DNA of 64,000 nucleotides. Source: Parascedosporium putredinis (taxonomy: Eukaryota; Ascomycota; Sordariomycetes; Microascales; Microascaceae). The stretch covers positions 992,001-1,056,000 of the forward strand of contig CASHTG010000018.1 in the NCBI GenBank assembly GCA_949357655.1, given 5' to 3'. Positions 12,423 through 23,793 of this stretch are shown here, piece after piece; positions within the stretch are counted from its first letter, which is position 1, and each line of letters starts with the position of its first letter. Made by a program: the position numbers and the translations under genes. The notes under the pieces are model-generated. The model had not been told where the DNA came from. It worked only from the letters and a program-made list of their open reading frames with translations, and ran no database searches.

Positions 12423-14647
12423 ATGCGCTCACCGCGAACTTGATCTCTCTCGACGCACGCTTGCACCGAAGCCTTCTCTTCTTTTATCTTGTCGTCGCTT
12501 GCCGCCCTATTCGAAGGGTCATCTTTCTCCTTGCGATTATTTTTTGCTTGAAAATCGCCGGTGCTCCGTGCAACTGCTAACGCCGCCGTGGCATTGATAG
12601 TCTCTTATTCAGTAACCCTCTGTTTAACGGAGAGGATTCCCTTCCGACGACCGTCATCCGAAATATCACTGCAATTGCCGTATGTTCCCCTTGTCCGCGG
12701 GCTGCCTGGTGGAATTTTTCTTTCGTCGTTTTTTTTTCTTTCTTTGGATCCGTGGTTGGCGTCTATTGAGGCACTCGCCCGACGACTCTGCTAACCTGCC
12801 CCTTACAGAGCCAGTTGGCGTTCGAGTCCCAGATCTCGACCAACCTGACGACGCTGACGACGACAAACGCCGAAACATTAAATGGCGTGATACAAGGCCT
12901 TCTTTACGTCCCCACGATAGCCTCCGGCAATTCTTGCGCTGAAGACCAGTATGACCCCTCGATCGGCCTTCCGCGAAACGTAACCCGTCGAAGCAACCTC
13001 CCGCCCACCAACTACAAACTCATCGCCCTAGCCCCGTGGTTCAGCAAAGAATGCACGCAGGCCTATCTACAAGCCGCACGCTACGATCCGGTGAAAGCCT
13101 TTATATTTTACAAACCTAATAACTCGACAAATAAACCCCAAGATGTCGACGAACCAATATGGGACTTGGACGATGGCGGGGCATGGGTTCAGCAGAACAA
13201 GTTTCCTATCTTTGCCATCCCCGGCCGGGAAGGCAAGAAGTTGGTGCGAAAGCTGGCTCAGTACTCTGGCTCCATCGACGACATCCCATTCGGCGATGAT
13301 ATTGTTGATGCGTTTGGCCCCAACCCTCGTGACTACGTTCGAATATGGACCGAATTGTCCATGCATGACACGAAAAGCATGCCGGCGCTTTGGACCTTCT
13401 TCGTCATCGTTATCGGTGCCCTCCTTTTCATCATCTTTTGCGTTTCCATCTTCATGCATCTTCTCCAGCGGCAGCGCCGCAAATCTCTAGCCCTCAGGGT
13501 CAAGCGAGGCGACGTCGACCTCGAAGCAATGGGCATTGCCCGCGTCATGGTCCCCGAGGAACATATAAAGTCATTCCCTTTATACACTTACCAATCTGAG
13601 TCGGAGCGAATGAATGGGCCCTCGACACCCGGTTCCATCCGTAGCTCTCGCCAACCGACCAATGCCGACCGCAGCATCTCGTCCGTCGTGTCCATCTCGG
13701 GAAGGTCGTCACGATCAAGCCTGGCCGGCAGTGAGTGCTCGACAATAGCTACAAATTACCAACCGCAATGTCAAATCTGCCTCGAGAGCTTCAAAAACCG
13801 CGTCTCCGTCATCCGCCAGCTCCCATGCTACCACATCTTTCATCCCGAATGCATTGACGAATTCCTAACTCGAAACAGTTCCCTCTGCCCTATTTGCCAG
13901 CATTGCATGCTGCCGGAAGGCTACTGCCCCAAGATCACCAATGCCATGGTGCGCCGTGAGCGGGCTATGCGTCGCCTACGCGGCACGGTCGACGTCGAGG
14001 TCGACTCTGCCGATGGCGGTGCTAAGAAGAAGTTTTTCAGGAAACACGTGTTTAGTGATCTCATCACGCCCGGCAGTCCTCCCTCCAAAACGCCTCCGAG
14101 CCCTGCCAACCCCTCCAAAATTTCCAAGGAGAAGTTCCTTGAATCCCCGACGACGCCCGAATCCATCACGATACCCGATCCACCAGCCTCCGACTCCCCG
14201 GCGGCGGCGCGACTGAGACCCAGAACCCGGATGTTATCTCCGGATCCCGACAAATACCGTCGAATGCTGTCGCTGAATCGGAGGATACGGTGTCTGCCTT
14301 GCCACCTATGCCCCACCAAAAGAAGTCGCGCCGGAAAAAGCCCCGGGACTTGAAGCTGGGCCCTATGAAGGGTGCCCCCTGCTCGATCATCAACCAGCTG
14401 GCCGGAAGAGCCCTTCCGACTTGGCCAGAGCCAGGATGAAGCACCTGGCGCGCCCGTTGGATGATGAACAGGATAGACCAATGTGTAAGTATTGTGGTGG
14501 CCGAACCCTGTTGCCGTATCATGGATCCCCTGCCAGCATGGCACTCTCTGCAGCCCAGTCTTGCCCGGCGTTGAATGCTAACCAGGTTCTTTGCACGTTT
14601 CTGTAGGGAGAAGAGCCGTGACCAAGATCTTTCCCAGCTTGTCATAA
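12423..14647 (+). CDS. PA-TM-RING type E3 ubiquitin ligase
   Basis: Predicted endomembrane ubiquitin ligase. The N-terminus is unresolved: the only suitable ATG is 12423, followed in a shifted frame by a hydrophobic signal-like stretch (RRVIFLLAIIFCLKIAGA) and then VIRNITAIA before an intron at 12680-12808. The next exon (from 12809) reads SQLAFESQISTNLTTL and a PA-like lumenal domain with LAPWFSKECTQAYL and FPIFAIPG. One membrane helix follows (ALWTFFVIVIGALLFIIFCV). A RING-H2 finger then shows CQIC, CYHIFHPEC and CPIC, a complete C3H2C3 set encoded at about 13770-13900. The C-terminal tail is basic. Missing C bases at 14196-14199 and 14375-14379 hide the true end; with them the gene reads through, splices at 14485-14606 and ends KIFPSLS. 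The substrate is unknown. The fold is confident, the start is not. Confidence 0.8.
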
Positions 14648-15934
14648 GTGGGCGGTTATCACCTGGGTTTCTATTTCTTTTTTGGCGTCTTGCAATGCGC
14701 GTTTCAACGAACTTTATCACGACATAGAGTATTCCGGTCTCGGCGTCTCGGCTTGGTATCTCAGGGACTTTGGTTACCTTGGAGTTTTGGTTTGGCAAGG
14801 GGTGGTGGGGAGGGGTTCATCGACTTTTTCTGCATCGATGAACGTGTCACTATTATCGTCTTATTTTCCTATCTTCTATCACTAAGCGGTGCGAGAGCTC
14901 TTCTCGACGCCCTGTTGGCGAAAGGTGCAAGACTCGTCATGCTCGCTTAGGGTTGCCTCCATGGAGACACCACTCGAGAGTGGTTGAGTCTGCGGACATC
15001 GTGGGGGCCGACGATGGACGGACAGTCTTATTGACGCGCGTGCGGTAAACTTACAAAACCTATGCGATCAATAGACCATCGCGAGCGGCGCCTCATCCTT
15101 TGAAAAAGAACCTCGCCCCACGTCACCATGTCGACTTTTTGGGCAAAGGGGTTATGGTCATGGCATACAATATAGATCTTGGCCGGAGTTAGCTTTTGGT
15201 TTTTAACAATTCCCAAAGGGGCTCACGAGCGATCCCTACACGGTAGTCTGTGGGGACACTCGCATTTATCATTTCTTCATGTCAATTTTGTTCTTGTCTC
15301 TTTCGGTTGGTTGTAGGCTTTCGAAAGCTTCGACTTAAATGGGGTGTCACTCTCGGTAAGGAACTAGCAAAAGTTTTGGGATACCTTTTTCAATTTAACT
15401 AGGAGACCTTTCTCCGGAATTTCATATAGGACCTAGACTTCTAATCTTTTTCCTGTGCCTTATGGACGTGCTTGGTTGGTGGGATGACGCTTAAACGGTG
15501 GGCAAGTCGAGATAACAAGGCCCGCAGAATCACTCGACGCTCCATATGCATTACTGGTTTCAAGGGATCACCTGTAGATCGGGCTTCGAAGGCTTCTTTG
15601 AGCTTGAAAGCGGTGTCATTGTCATAAGTCATTATAATATTACCTGAACTAGGTGTAGAAAAAGACAAGGAAATAAGACAAAGATGTGCCCAAAATATAA
15701 AGGCATTCCAGAAAAAAAGGCCAGCCTCGAGACCTTGGACAACATTGAACCCATAATTTCTCCGTGTATAACCAACACCGCTATTTGAACCCAACCTATA
15801 TCGGCAAGGAAGTGTATATATTCTTGAGGAAGAACAGGCGCAGAGAAAGAAGCGAGAGAATAAGAAAGACGGAAAGAAAGAAGTGGAGAGAAAACAGAGA
15901 GAGACGTCCGAATCCCTAATCGCTCTCCAATAGC
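14648..15934. other. Spacer between two convergent genes
   Basis: About 1.3 kb between the 3' ends of the RING gene and the membrane/coiled-coil gene. A minus-strand frame at 15441-15794 contains a somewhat protein-like stretch after MTYDNDTAFKLKEAF, but lies in 3' flank and has no family match. Otherwise nothing supported. Confidence 0.45.
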
Positions 15935-17745
15935 CTATCCTCCTTGACGCCTCCTCGCGAGGGCTTCCCTAATCTTGTCATTCTCCGCGGCCCTAATCCT
16001 GTTCCTTGCGGCCTCGAGCCTCTCCACGCCGCGGTCGATTGTCTCGATATGGACGGAGAGGGGAACATGGATCCGAGGGCTTCCGGGCGCGCCACCGGGG
16101 CTCCCCGCGCGCCTAGCGATGCCGGGTTCGGCGACACGATCGCGCAGGTCGCCGAGGCCGGCCTCTATACGCTCGAGGTCTACGATGAGGCCGGAGACCT
16201 GGGCGACGGCGGCGGATCGCTGGGTGTCGACCTGGCGGAGGAGGGAGAGCTGGGCGTTGAGGCCCTGGAGACGGCGGGAGTTGGCGCCGACGAGGGTCCA
16301 GAGGGTCCAGAGGATCTGGTCGCGGCGGGACTCGACCGACTGGGAGGAGCGGGTGACGATTTCGTAAATGAGGGACAGGTGGTCCTCGGCCTTGGTGAGG
16401 TGGCGGAGGACGGCCTGGGCCTCGAGGATGAGGGCGGAGATGCGGTCGGACACGAGGGACGTGTGCTCGATGTACTTGTCGATCAGGGCGCGCTCGTCAA
16501 ACGTGATGGGGGTGGCGGGCTGGAAGGGATAAAAGACCCACGAGGCCCAGTCGGCGAGGAGGGCGCCGCCGGCGCCGGCGTCGCGGAGATCCTGCTTGGG
16601 ATCGCCGTCGGCGAAGCCATCGAGGTAGCGGGCGGTCCACTTGTTGATGCTGATGACGGAGTCGACGGCGGAGCCGACGTGGGTGTTGAACTTTGCAGCT
16701 CGCTGGTGCTGCGCCGAGCGGTCTCGATGTAGCCGTCAAACTCTTGCACGAGCTCGTCGCGGGCGGTGAGCTCGCTGTAGCGCACCATGGTGCGCAAGTC
16801 GCGAATGGACGATTCGGAGCGCTTCATCTCCAGAGGAAGGGAGACGCCGCTCGCGCTGCGCTCGAGGACCTGCTCAAACTGCGACTGGACGCCCATGAGC
16901 TCGTCGAACTCGACCTGGCGGCCCGCGGCTTGGCCTGACTCGGGGACGATGGGTGGGTCGGACGGCCGGGGGCAGAAGGCGAGGTCCAAGTAGGAGACGC
17001 CGGGGATACGGCAGATGGGCGATAGGGAGACGAACAGAGACTGGGTGACCATGTTCTGCACGATGATGAGGCCGCCAAAGAAGAAGTAGATGGAGAGGAG
17101 GAGGGCGAGGGGTCGTTGGGCGAAGCGGAAGGCCATCCCCACGACGCCAACCAACCAGCCCAGCACGTTGAGCAAGGCGCCCGGGAGAGAAGACGCGAGG
17201 CCGTCTTTCAGGCCTCGTCTGCTTTCGCCGTCGTCTTCGCTGTCGTAATACACGCGGCCCTTGTTCGCCCTTCTGCTGATGGGGCTTCCGCCGTCGACCT
17301 CGGACGCATGGCGCTGCCCAATCCTCCGGCGCAACTCGTAGCCGCCCTGCTGGTCGTCGTCCCTGCCGACGGGCCGGATGGTGCGCGAAGAGCGGCCACT
17401 GCTGCGCCGTGAACCTGCCACTTCTACGGTCGGCATGAAAAACTCGGGATCCGGCGAGCGATGGGAGTTGTCTCGCCGAGGCGTCTGCCTAGCGGCGGGG
17501 ACGGTTGGCTGAAAGGGAGAGCGTAGGATAACGCGCTCTTCGTCGGCTTTGGTGAAAAAGTCTTGAATGCTATCTTGCGACCCGATACTCATCTGGCCGC
17601 CAGACGACATTTGCGATGGCCCGCTGGAGAGAATAATATCAGGCTCCTCATCGGCATGAATGATGGATGTGTCGAAACTGTCGTTCTCGCCACCTTCAAC
17701 CATTCGCCAGGAGCTCTCGACGGGAACTTCTCGCCGTCTAGACAT
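15935..17745 (-). CDS. Conserved-looking membrane and coiled-coil protein, function unknown
   Basis: I do not recognise this gene. A single exon from the ATG at 17745 gives 603 residues once one missing base near 16714-16722 is allowed for. The first ~180 residues are polar and disordered (Ser, Arg, Asp rich, with SRRREVPVESSWRMVEGG at the start). A hydrophobic pair follows: ALLNVLGWLVGVVGMAF, a short FAQRP turn, then LALLLSIYFFFGGLIIVQN, i.e. one hairpin or two membrane helices. Next comes CRIPGVSYLDLAFCP and a long helical C-terminal half with FNTHVGSAVDSVISINKW, LADWASWVFYPFQPATPI and repeated heptad-like segments (LSLIYEIVTRSSQ, LQGLNAQLSLLRQV). The clean continuation of this helical part across the frame break shows it is one gene. 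The layout suggests an organelle or nuclear-envelope tether; that is inference only. Confidence 0.75.
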
Positions 17746-20700
17746 GTTGGTTTCTCACGCGCAACGCCCTTATCTCATGTGAAGAGTAAGGGCGACGGGG
17801 GTATGCGGGGGTTTGGAAGATGTCTGCCGATGTGGACGGACACTTTACGGAATGTTAGGACGGATTAAAAAAAAAAAAACAAGTTGTTAAGGTGTTGTGA
17901 TGAAAAAGGCGAGAGGCGAACTCGAAGATTTGGAGTTGAAGCGACGTTCAAGTGTTGCCGCAGGCGCTGCCTGATGGGCCAAGCAATGATGGCAACGGCA
18001 CGATTTGACTTGTCGTGGTTGCGGGTGGCGCTCACGCGGTAAGTGGCAAACGCGCGCGACAGGGCGGGGAAAGTTCCAACACGGCTTCGGGTGGCGACTT
18101 CGAGAGATGTCAGAACCTTATATCCTTGCGAAGAGGCGGACACCGAGCTGTAAAAGGAAAAAAAAAAAGAAAAGCGGATGACTCATGAGATGGCCATTCG
18201 CCGGGTCGGGAGGTGGTGTTTGCCTAGTTCTCGAAGCTGGGAATGCACAGTTGAGTGAAGGTCGCTCACGAAATGTTGGAGGAGCTGGCCACCGGCGACT
18301 GGGGGGCTGTTCTCTTCTGCTGATCGCTCGAGCCGTGCAGCACTGCCTTTGTTGGCCCTAGTTCGAACCTTGGGGGACCCAGGAATGGAGGGGCACCAGC
18401 CAGCAACCCCAGCTTTTATTGTTTACTTTGCTCGATTTGGGTGAGCGCTCGCACGTGTTTCGCCAGAACGAATCATTCGAGGTGGTACACAGGTACAGGC
18501 ATGGGTGGCAGACTACAACTCTTACAGGGAATTCTGAACTCTGTAGATAGGCAAATCGGCATTGGCAGGCGCCGCCGGCTCCGAGACATTCTCATCAATA
18601 ACTCACCCGCTCGAGATAATGGCGCCTATTCCCTCCCATGAAGGAGTTTAAAGGAACCACCTCGGATGGGGCCCATCAGTCGCGAAAGGAGAATACATGG
18701 ATACAGGTGTCCTTCTTTTCTGTGTTAAAATTTGCCTGCCCCAAGTCGAGCACTGGACGGGCGAGGCCCTTTAACAGGCAGCAAAGCGCCCTTGATCGTG
18801 GACTCTACGTGCTTTTCTGCCGTACCCATCAATGCCTTCTGGAAAATTCCCGGCATGTCTGAGCCGTGTATGAAACGCCCTTATTACCAGGCTCGATGCC
18901 GCCTCTTCGCAGGGGCAACTATCGTTCTCAAGATCACTCTTCCGAATGTATACTGGACTTGCCGTGGCTAATATGATGTCTTGATTCATCAAGGGTCGCG
19001 GCCGGTGGCCAGGCTGGCTCATGGTGCAATAATGATTGGCTTTGACTGATCTTGTAGGCAGCTACACCCACCTTCCACCAACCACGGAGCGTTGATCTAT
19101 CATGTTGCCATGCTGGACGGATGCGCCCGCGCAGTTCAGCGCTGCTCGAAGTACATGTAGATTTATCATCCCCGCAATCCAGTCGATATGTCCCCCATTC
19201 CTAAGTTGTGCACAGATATTCTCGCCGCCTTTATGAAATCGCCTGCTCTCTTCTTTTGTTCTGGAGAAATATGCAAGCCACAAGTGGTGTTCCTCCATCC
19301 CGTCTTCTCTCCTCGAATCGAGCCGCTGCGAACCGTTACTATGACCAGTGCTATCTGGAAACTTGCGCTACATGCAAGGCAGGGAAGGAATATTCGTTGG
19401 AAGCAAAATTACCCTTGCCCCAAACTATTGTGTATGCCAATTCGCCAATACAGGTTGAGAGCTTTATCGCGAAAGTGCGTGCCTTGGTATCGCGTATGCG
19501 CTCACCCAACGCCCTCGCGCCTAGGCGCCTTCTAAACCACGCGCGCGACCAGGTTGGTCCTATTTTTATCTTTTTTTTTCTTTCCTTTGAGGGAAGGCAA
19601 GACATGCACCTGGAGGCTACTGGAACCTGGGTGCACCGGTGACGCCTGCAACCCCCGACTCACGGCCTGGCGGCACGAACCCCCACCAGAGTGCATCCCC
19701 AGCCGTCAGGACAGGCACAGCGTTTACCCACGTGGGGAGAATGGGGAAGAAAGGGTTTGAATCATCTCATCTTCCCCGGTTCTCCATACCGTTCCCGTCC
19801 ATCTCCGCACCCGGAAAGCAATCCCTTGCCCACGAGGCACCCTTACCTGCCGGACAACACCACCCCCTTCTTGCCCTGCTCCTGCTTGTAACTCTGCATG
19901 GTTCTACGGTTCTTTTAGAAGTTACAGATACCCACCAGGCGATTCGTGAATCGTGATATCAAAGTCATGCAAGCGTAAACTAGAATATCTTGACTCAGCC
20001 GACTAGATTAATCACAAAACAACCGTGGAAAGAGGAGCGTTTCCTAGAAATAAGAATGATCTTGCCGGCTTTCAATTTCTCTGTCAGCGGAAGCCTTGTC
20101 GAATTCCTAGACTTTTGTGCCAGTGCAGTCCTCCTCCACCGTTTTTGGCAAGATCCCTCACCCCACCTTACTTTCGGAAGGAGCCGTGCCTGGGTACTGG
20201 TTTGGGCCGGACGCATCTGCCTAGACAAGTGGCCCGCCATCTCTCTTGGCGTCATTTGTGTCTCCAACTCCTCCAACATCCATAGAGTCGTGCTCCCCTT
20301 GATGGTACCCGTCCATGTCCTAGTGACCGACCATGGTGGAGACAACACACCGTCCCTGGAGCTAATATTGACTGCCCGTTTTGGTAGCTTCCTTCCTCAC
20401 CTTCTCCACTCCGCCGCGGTGTCAGTCTCCACCTCCTATCCTCTTCACCGGCATCTTTGACAATTGGAGGCAGTGTTTTTCTCTCTTTCATATGTGGACT
20501 ATTTAAAGTCGACTGGCCCAGGTATTTGCCCTCAAGCTCAGATGTAGAGGGCCATGTACGTCACCACCTTCTTTGTACCCCCAGGGCCAGCCCAATAATC
20601 TCAGGGCTGGCAAGGTTGGGTCTCAACACCGCGCGGAGAAGCTCACAGGCCACTTGTTCACCTCACCGCCATTTCTACACTCGTCCGGTATCTAGCAAGC

Positions 20701-22112
20701 AGACACTCCCCCCTCTCTTCCGAAATGCTCGGCATTGATGGCTATCGACGCCTTTCCCCTCCCTTTTGACTGTGCGTGGATAAGCCCCGCCTCAAAAGGT
20801 TCTCCCGGTCTACGTCTTGAAATGTATCTATCCTTTTTCTAGCTCTACCTCACTAAGGAGAAAAAAAGGGTCCCATGCCCACGCTCGAGGGAGTGGGCCA
20901 TGGGCTTCCTTGGCTTGAGACACCCGGCGTGTGTGTTAGTCAAGCCGTGGCAGGTCCCCTCTTTGTCTCGGTGAATAAACCATCAATCGGGTTGCCCCCT
21001 TAGATGGCAGCGGCAGAGACCCCTCCAGCCGGGGAAAACCAAAAAATTGGAGACACTGACCCCTCCCACCCGTCAGCGCTGGCCCCCAAGTTGCCGGGAG
21101 AGGGGAAAAGAAGGAAGAAAGAAAAAGACCAAGGCATCTAATAGATGGACCCAACTAAGTTGTGCTGCTCAGCTGGCAAGTCTGGCCACCGCCACTCCCA
21201 TTATTAGACATTTCAACCTTAATCCTGGACCTAACGGGTCCGATATGTGCTACGCGCCTCGCGCCCAAGCCCTACGTCGATGATCTGCAGGCGGGCCGAG
21301 TGGAGTAATAGCTCCAGTCTCCCTCATAGGCAACATTGAAGTCAACGGACCTTAGCAATTGTCCTCTTCACATCATTGAAGCACCGAGAAGCTTGCAGAA
21401 GCAGGAACAATGAACAAGTATAAATTTTTTTGAGGCCCCCAAGGATCATCATGTCTTTCATTAGGAGAGCTAAAAATTCGAACAAGGAATAAACCGAAAA
21501 CAAGAAATCCCAACCGCAAGGCATACACAGCAGAAGCAACCACGTCAGGCAAACTTCCCAAAAGGAAAACAAGAAAAAAGGATCCCAATCCAGCCTCCCC
21601 TCCTTCCCCACACAGGCGACGAAGAGTTCAAGTCGACCAGACAGGGGCTGCCCCTTTGCAGTCCAACGTCCAAAGCCCTGCCAGCCTTGGTGAACAGAAA
21701 ACCAAACGCCGCCCCCATATCTCCCTCCCCGTGCCTTCCAAAATACTTCGTCATGAGAAAAAAATGGACAAGGCAAAAAGAGGTAACTCGTACAGAGAGA
21801 AAAACCACCGGCACATTGCGTGGTCATACTCTCAGGAATCTGGCCCAGAGTATACACAGCCACGAACAGGAGGCACGAAAAGAAGGGGTTCGATGGGCCA
21901 CGGTCTGCAAAGCAACGACATGTTTGCTAAACGAAAAATCAGAACGCAACAGTGCAAGCAAAACGTGGTATCTTTCCATATAAACCCAACCCATAAGCCC
22001 AGTGTCCCTTTCCAGTCGTGCGCTCTTTCATCCTGGCGAACAAGTCCTAAAAGAAAAAGCGCTTTCATCTCGATATATATCTGCTCGAAATGATGCACAA
22101 ATTATTCTTCGC
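17746..22112. other. Gene-poor spacer of 4.4 kb
   Basis: Lies between the start of the membrane/coiled-coil gene and the 3' end of the HMG-box gene. It contains short homopolymer runs (about 17867 and 18160) and several open frames of 60-170 codons (for example 19208-19642 and 19990-20460), none with a motif or coherent gene model. I see no transposon, tRNA or rRNA. Confidence 0.45.
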
Positions 22113-23793
22113 TTAGGCGTTCTTGCCAGCCTTCTTGCGTCCCGACTTCTTGGGCTCATCCTCGGTAGGCTTGCTGGAAGTTCTCCTCCTCTTCTGGGCG
22201 GGGCTGGCGGGGGTGGCAGGAGCGCGAGGCGTGGCATCAGGCTCATCGGCAGCATCATTGGTCTTCCTCTTGCGGCCAGGACCCGACTTCTTGGCGGACT
22301 TGGCGGTAGGGGAGCATCATCAACCTCACCGTGAGCATCCGCGCTAGTGCCCTTGAGCTGCTCCGCAATGGCGTCCTGCTCATTGGCAGCGTTCTCGTCG
22401 CTCACGGGGATGGGGATGCTAAACTCATCCGCGTACTTCAGAGCTTCTTGGTCATCCATGTTCTTGGCCTCGGGGTTGCCATTCTTGTAAGAGTGAACAC
22501 GGGCATTGTAGAGCCTCAAGTTGTACTGATAAGCCTGGTTCCAGCCCTGCTTCTCGGTAGCACCCATGGTGGCCCAGCGACGCTGGCCCTCCTCCTGGAC
22601 AGCGCGCTTGGGGCGCTGCTGCCAAGATCGGCGGCGATGATGGGACGGGCAGTCTGCATGTAGAGGAAGTAGGGGGTAAGAGGGCGCTTGGGGGCATTGG
22701 GGTCAAGGGTGCGCTTCTTGCGCTCCTTCTTCTGTTCCTCTTGAGGGACGGCGACAGGCTGGGGGCGGGGATGCTGCCAAGAGCGGCAAGAGAGGCTTCC
22801 AGGTTGGCAAGAGGCTCATTGTAGCTGAGATCCTCGGCCGTAGTGGGAAGTCCGAGCAGAAGGTTGGTTTGACGCAGGTAATCATCAGCAAAAGACTTAA
22901 TTAGCTGCTGGATGGTCTTGAGACGGCCAAGAGTCTATTTAGTGGGTTAGCTTCTGCGCTCATCTCGAGTGTATGATTTTCCGCTTGCGGAACGAATAGC
23001 AAAGAAGAATAAAGAAACAAAAAATGATAAAACGAGATTGAGCCATTTACTAGGTTCGCAACAAGGCAAAACCTGGCCGTCTTGGTGGAGCTGGAAGCTA
23101 CATCAGGGAAGTGGGTTGGGTTGGGTTGTGGTGTGTCCGCATTGGGTGTATTGTAAACAATGGGTTTTGAAGACGCGTCGGAGGCCCGAGGTCTTTTGGA
23201 GAAGTTGGGGGGGTTGCCCACTCTGGCGTTGTACACATGTACATTGCCGCCTGAATGTTGACCCGTCGCATGCGACGGGGCCAAGTTGGCCAAATGCGAG
23301 GGAGAAAAAAGAAAGAAAAATTCGATCGCGTGGTGCGCATGAAACGGGAGACTTGAGGCACAGGTCTGATGTCGTGCGCGCGCATGCCTTTTCTCAGAAA
23401 GGTTGCGCTTACACTTGGGATGCCATGTTTCTAGGGCGGGGCAGGCGCCGGGCCTTCTCTCGTCTTGCGACAGTCGCGCGCATTCTCGCCTTGCAGGCGC
23501 GCGGAGAAAGATGCCTTGCCAGCTTCCATTTTTCACTTGAAAAATGGAATGGCGCCGAGGTGGGCTTTTGAGGTCGACGCAATGATCTTTGCGCTCGCGG
23601 TTTGAAAGAAACATGGAGCGCGATAAGTGGCATCGGTAGACGCGGCGACGAAAGCAAGAATGAAAACAAAAAGACTTACCGAGTCGCGGACGCGAATGAA
23701 ATTCTCGACCTCAACTGCTCGGGGAGCGACGGCGGGCATAACTGGGAGAGGGACGGCGGCCTTGTCCTTGTTGGCCTTGGGTGGGCGAGGCAT
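22113..23793 (-). CDS. HMG-box chromatin protein (Nhp10/Nht1-like)
   Basis: Predicted nuclear DNA-bending protein. Exon 1 (23793-23680) encodes MPRPPKANKDK to NFIRVRDS; the intron 23679-22935 is 745 bp, by far the longest here; exon 2 (22934-22113) begins TLGRLKTIQQLIKSF. After a helical N-terminal region (to about residue 95) comes one HMG box at about residues 117-190, with DPNAPKRPLTPYFLYMQ, KRAVQEEGQRRWATMG and WNQAYQYNLRLYNARV. The tail alternates acidic and basic patches (GRKRKTND, QKRRRTSS, KKSGRKKAGKNA), typical of nuclear retention. Missing bases at 22761-22765, 22610-22613 and 22309-22312 break the frame; with them the protein is 312 residues. The single box after a helical N-terminus recalls INO80-associated Nhp10/Nht1, but that assignment is inference. 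Confidence 0.88.

Noticed and set aside
15441..15794. 117-codon minus frame containing MTYDNDTAFKLKEAF
   Set aside because: Some protein-like composition, but it lies in the 3' flank between convergent genes and matches nothing I know. Not enough to call.
18355..18372. GTTCGAACC resembling a tRNA B box
   Set aside because: No matching A box or foldable acceptor stem at the right spacing, so no tRNA is called.
21342..21863. 173-codon minus frame, hydrophobic and aromatic-rich
   Set aside because: Lies in the 3' flank of the HMG-box gene; reading is low complexity and overlaps an equally open plus frame.
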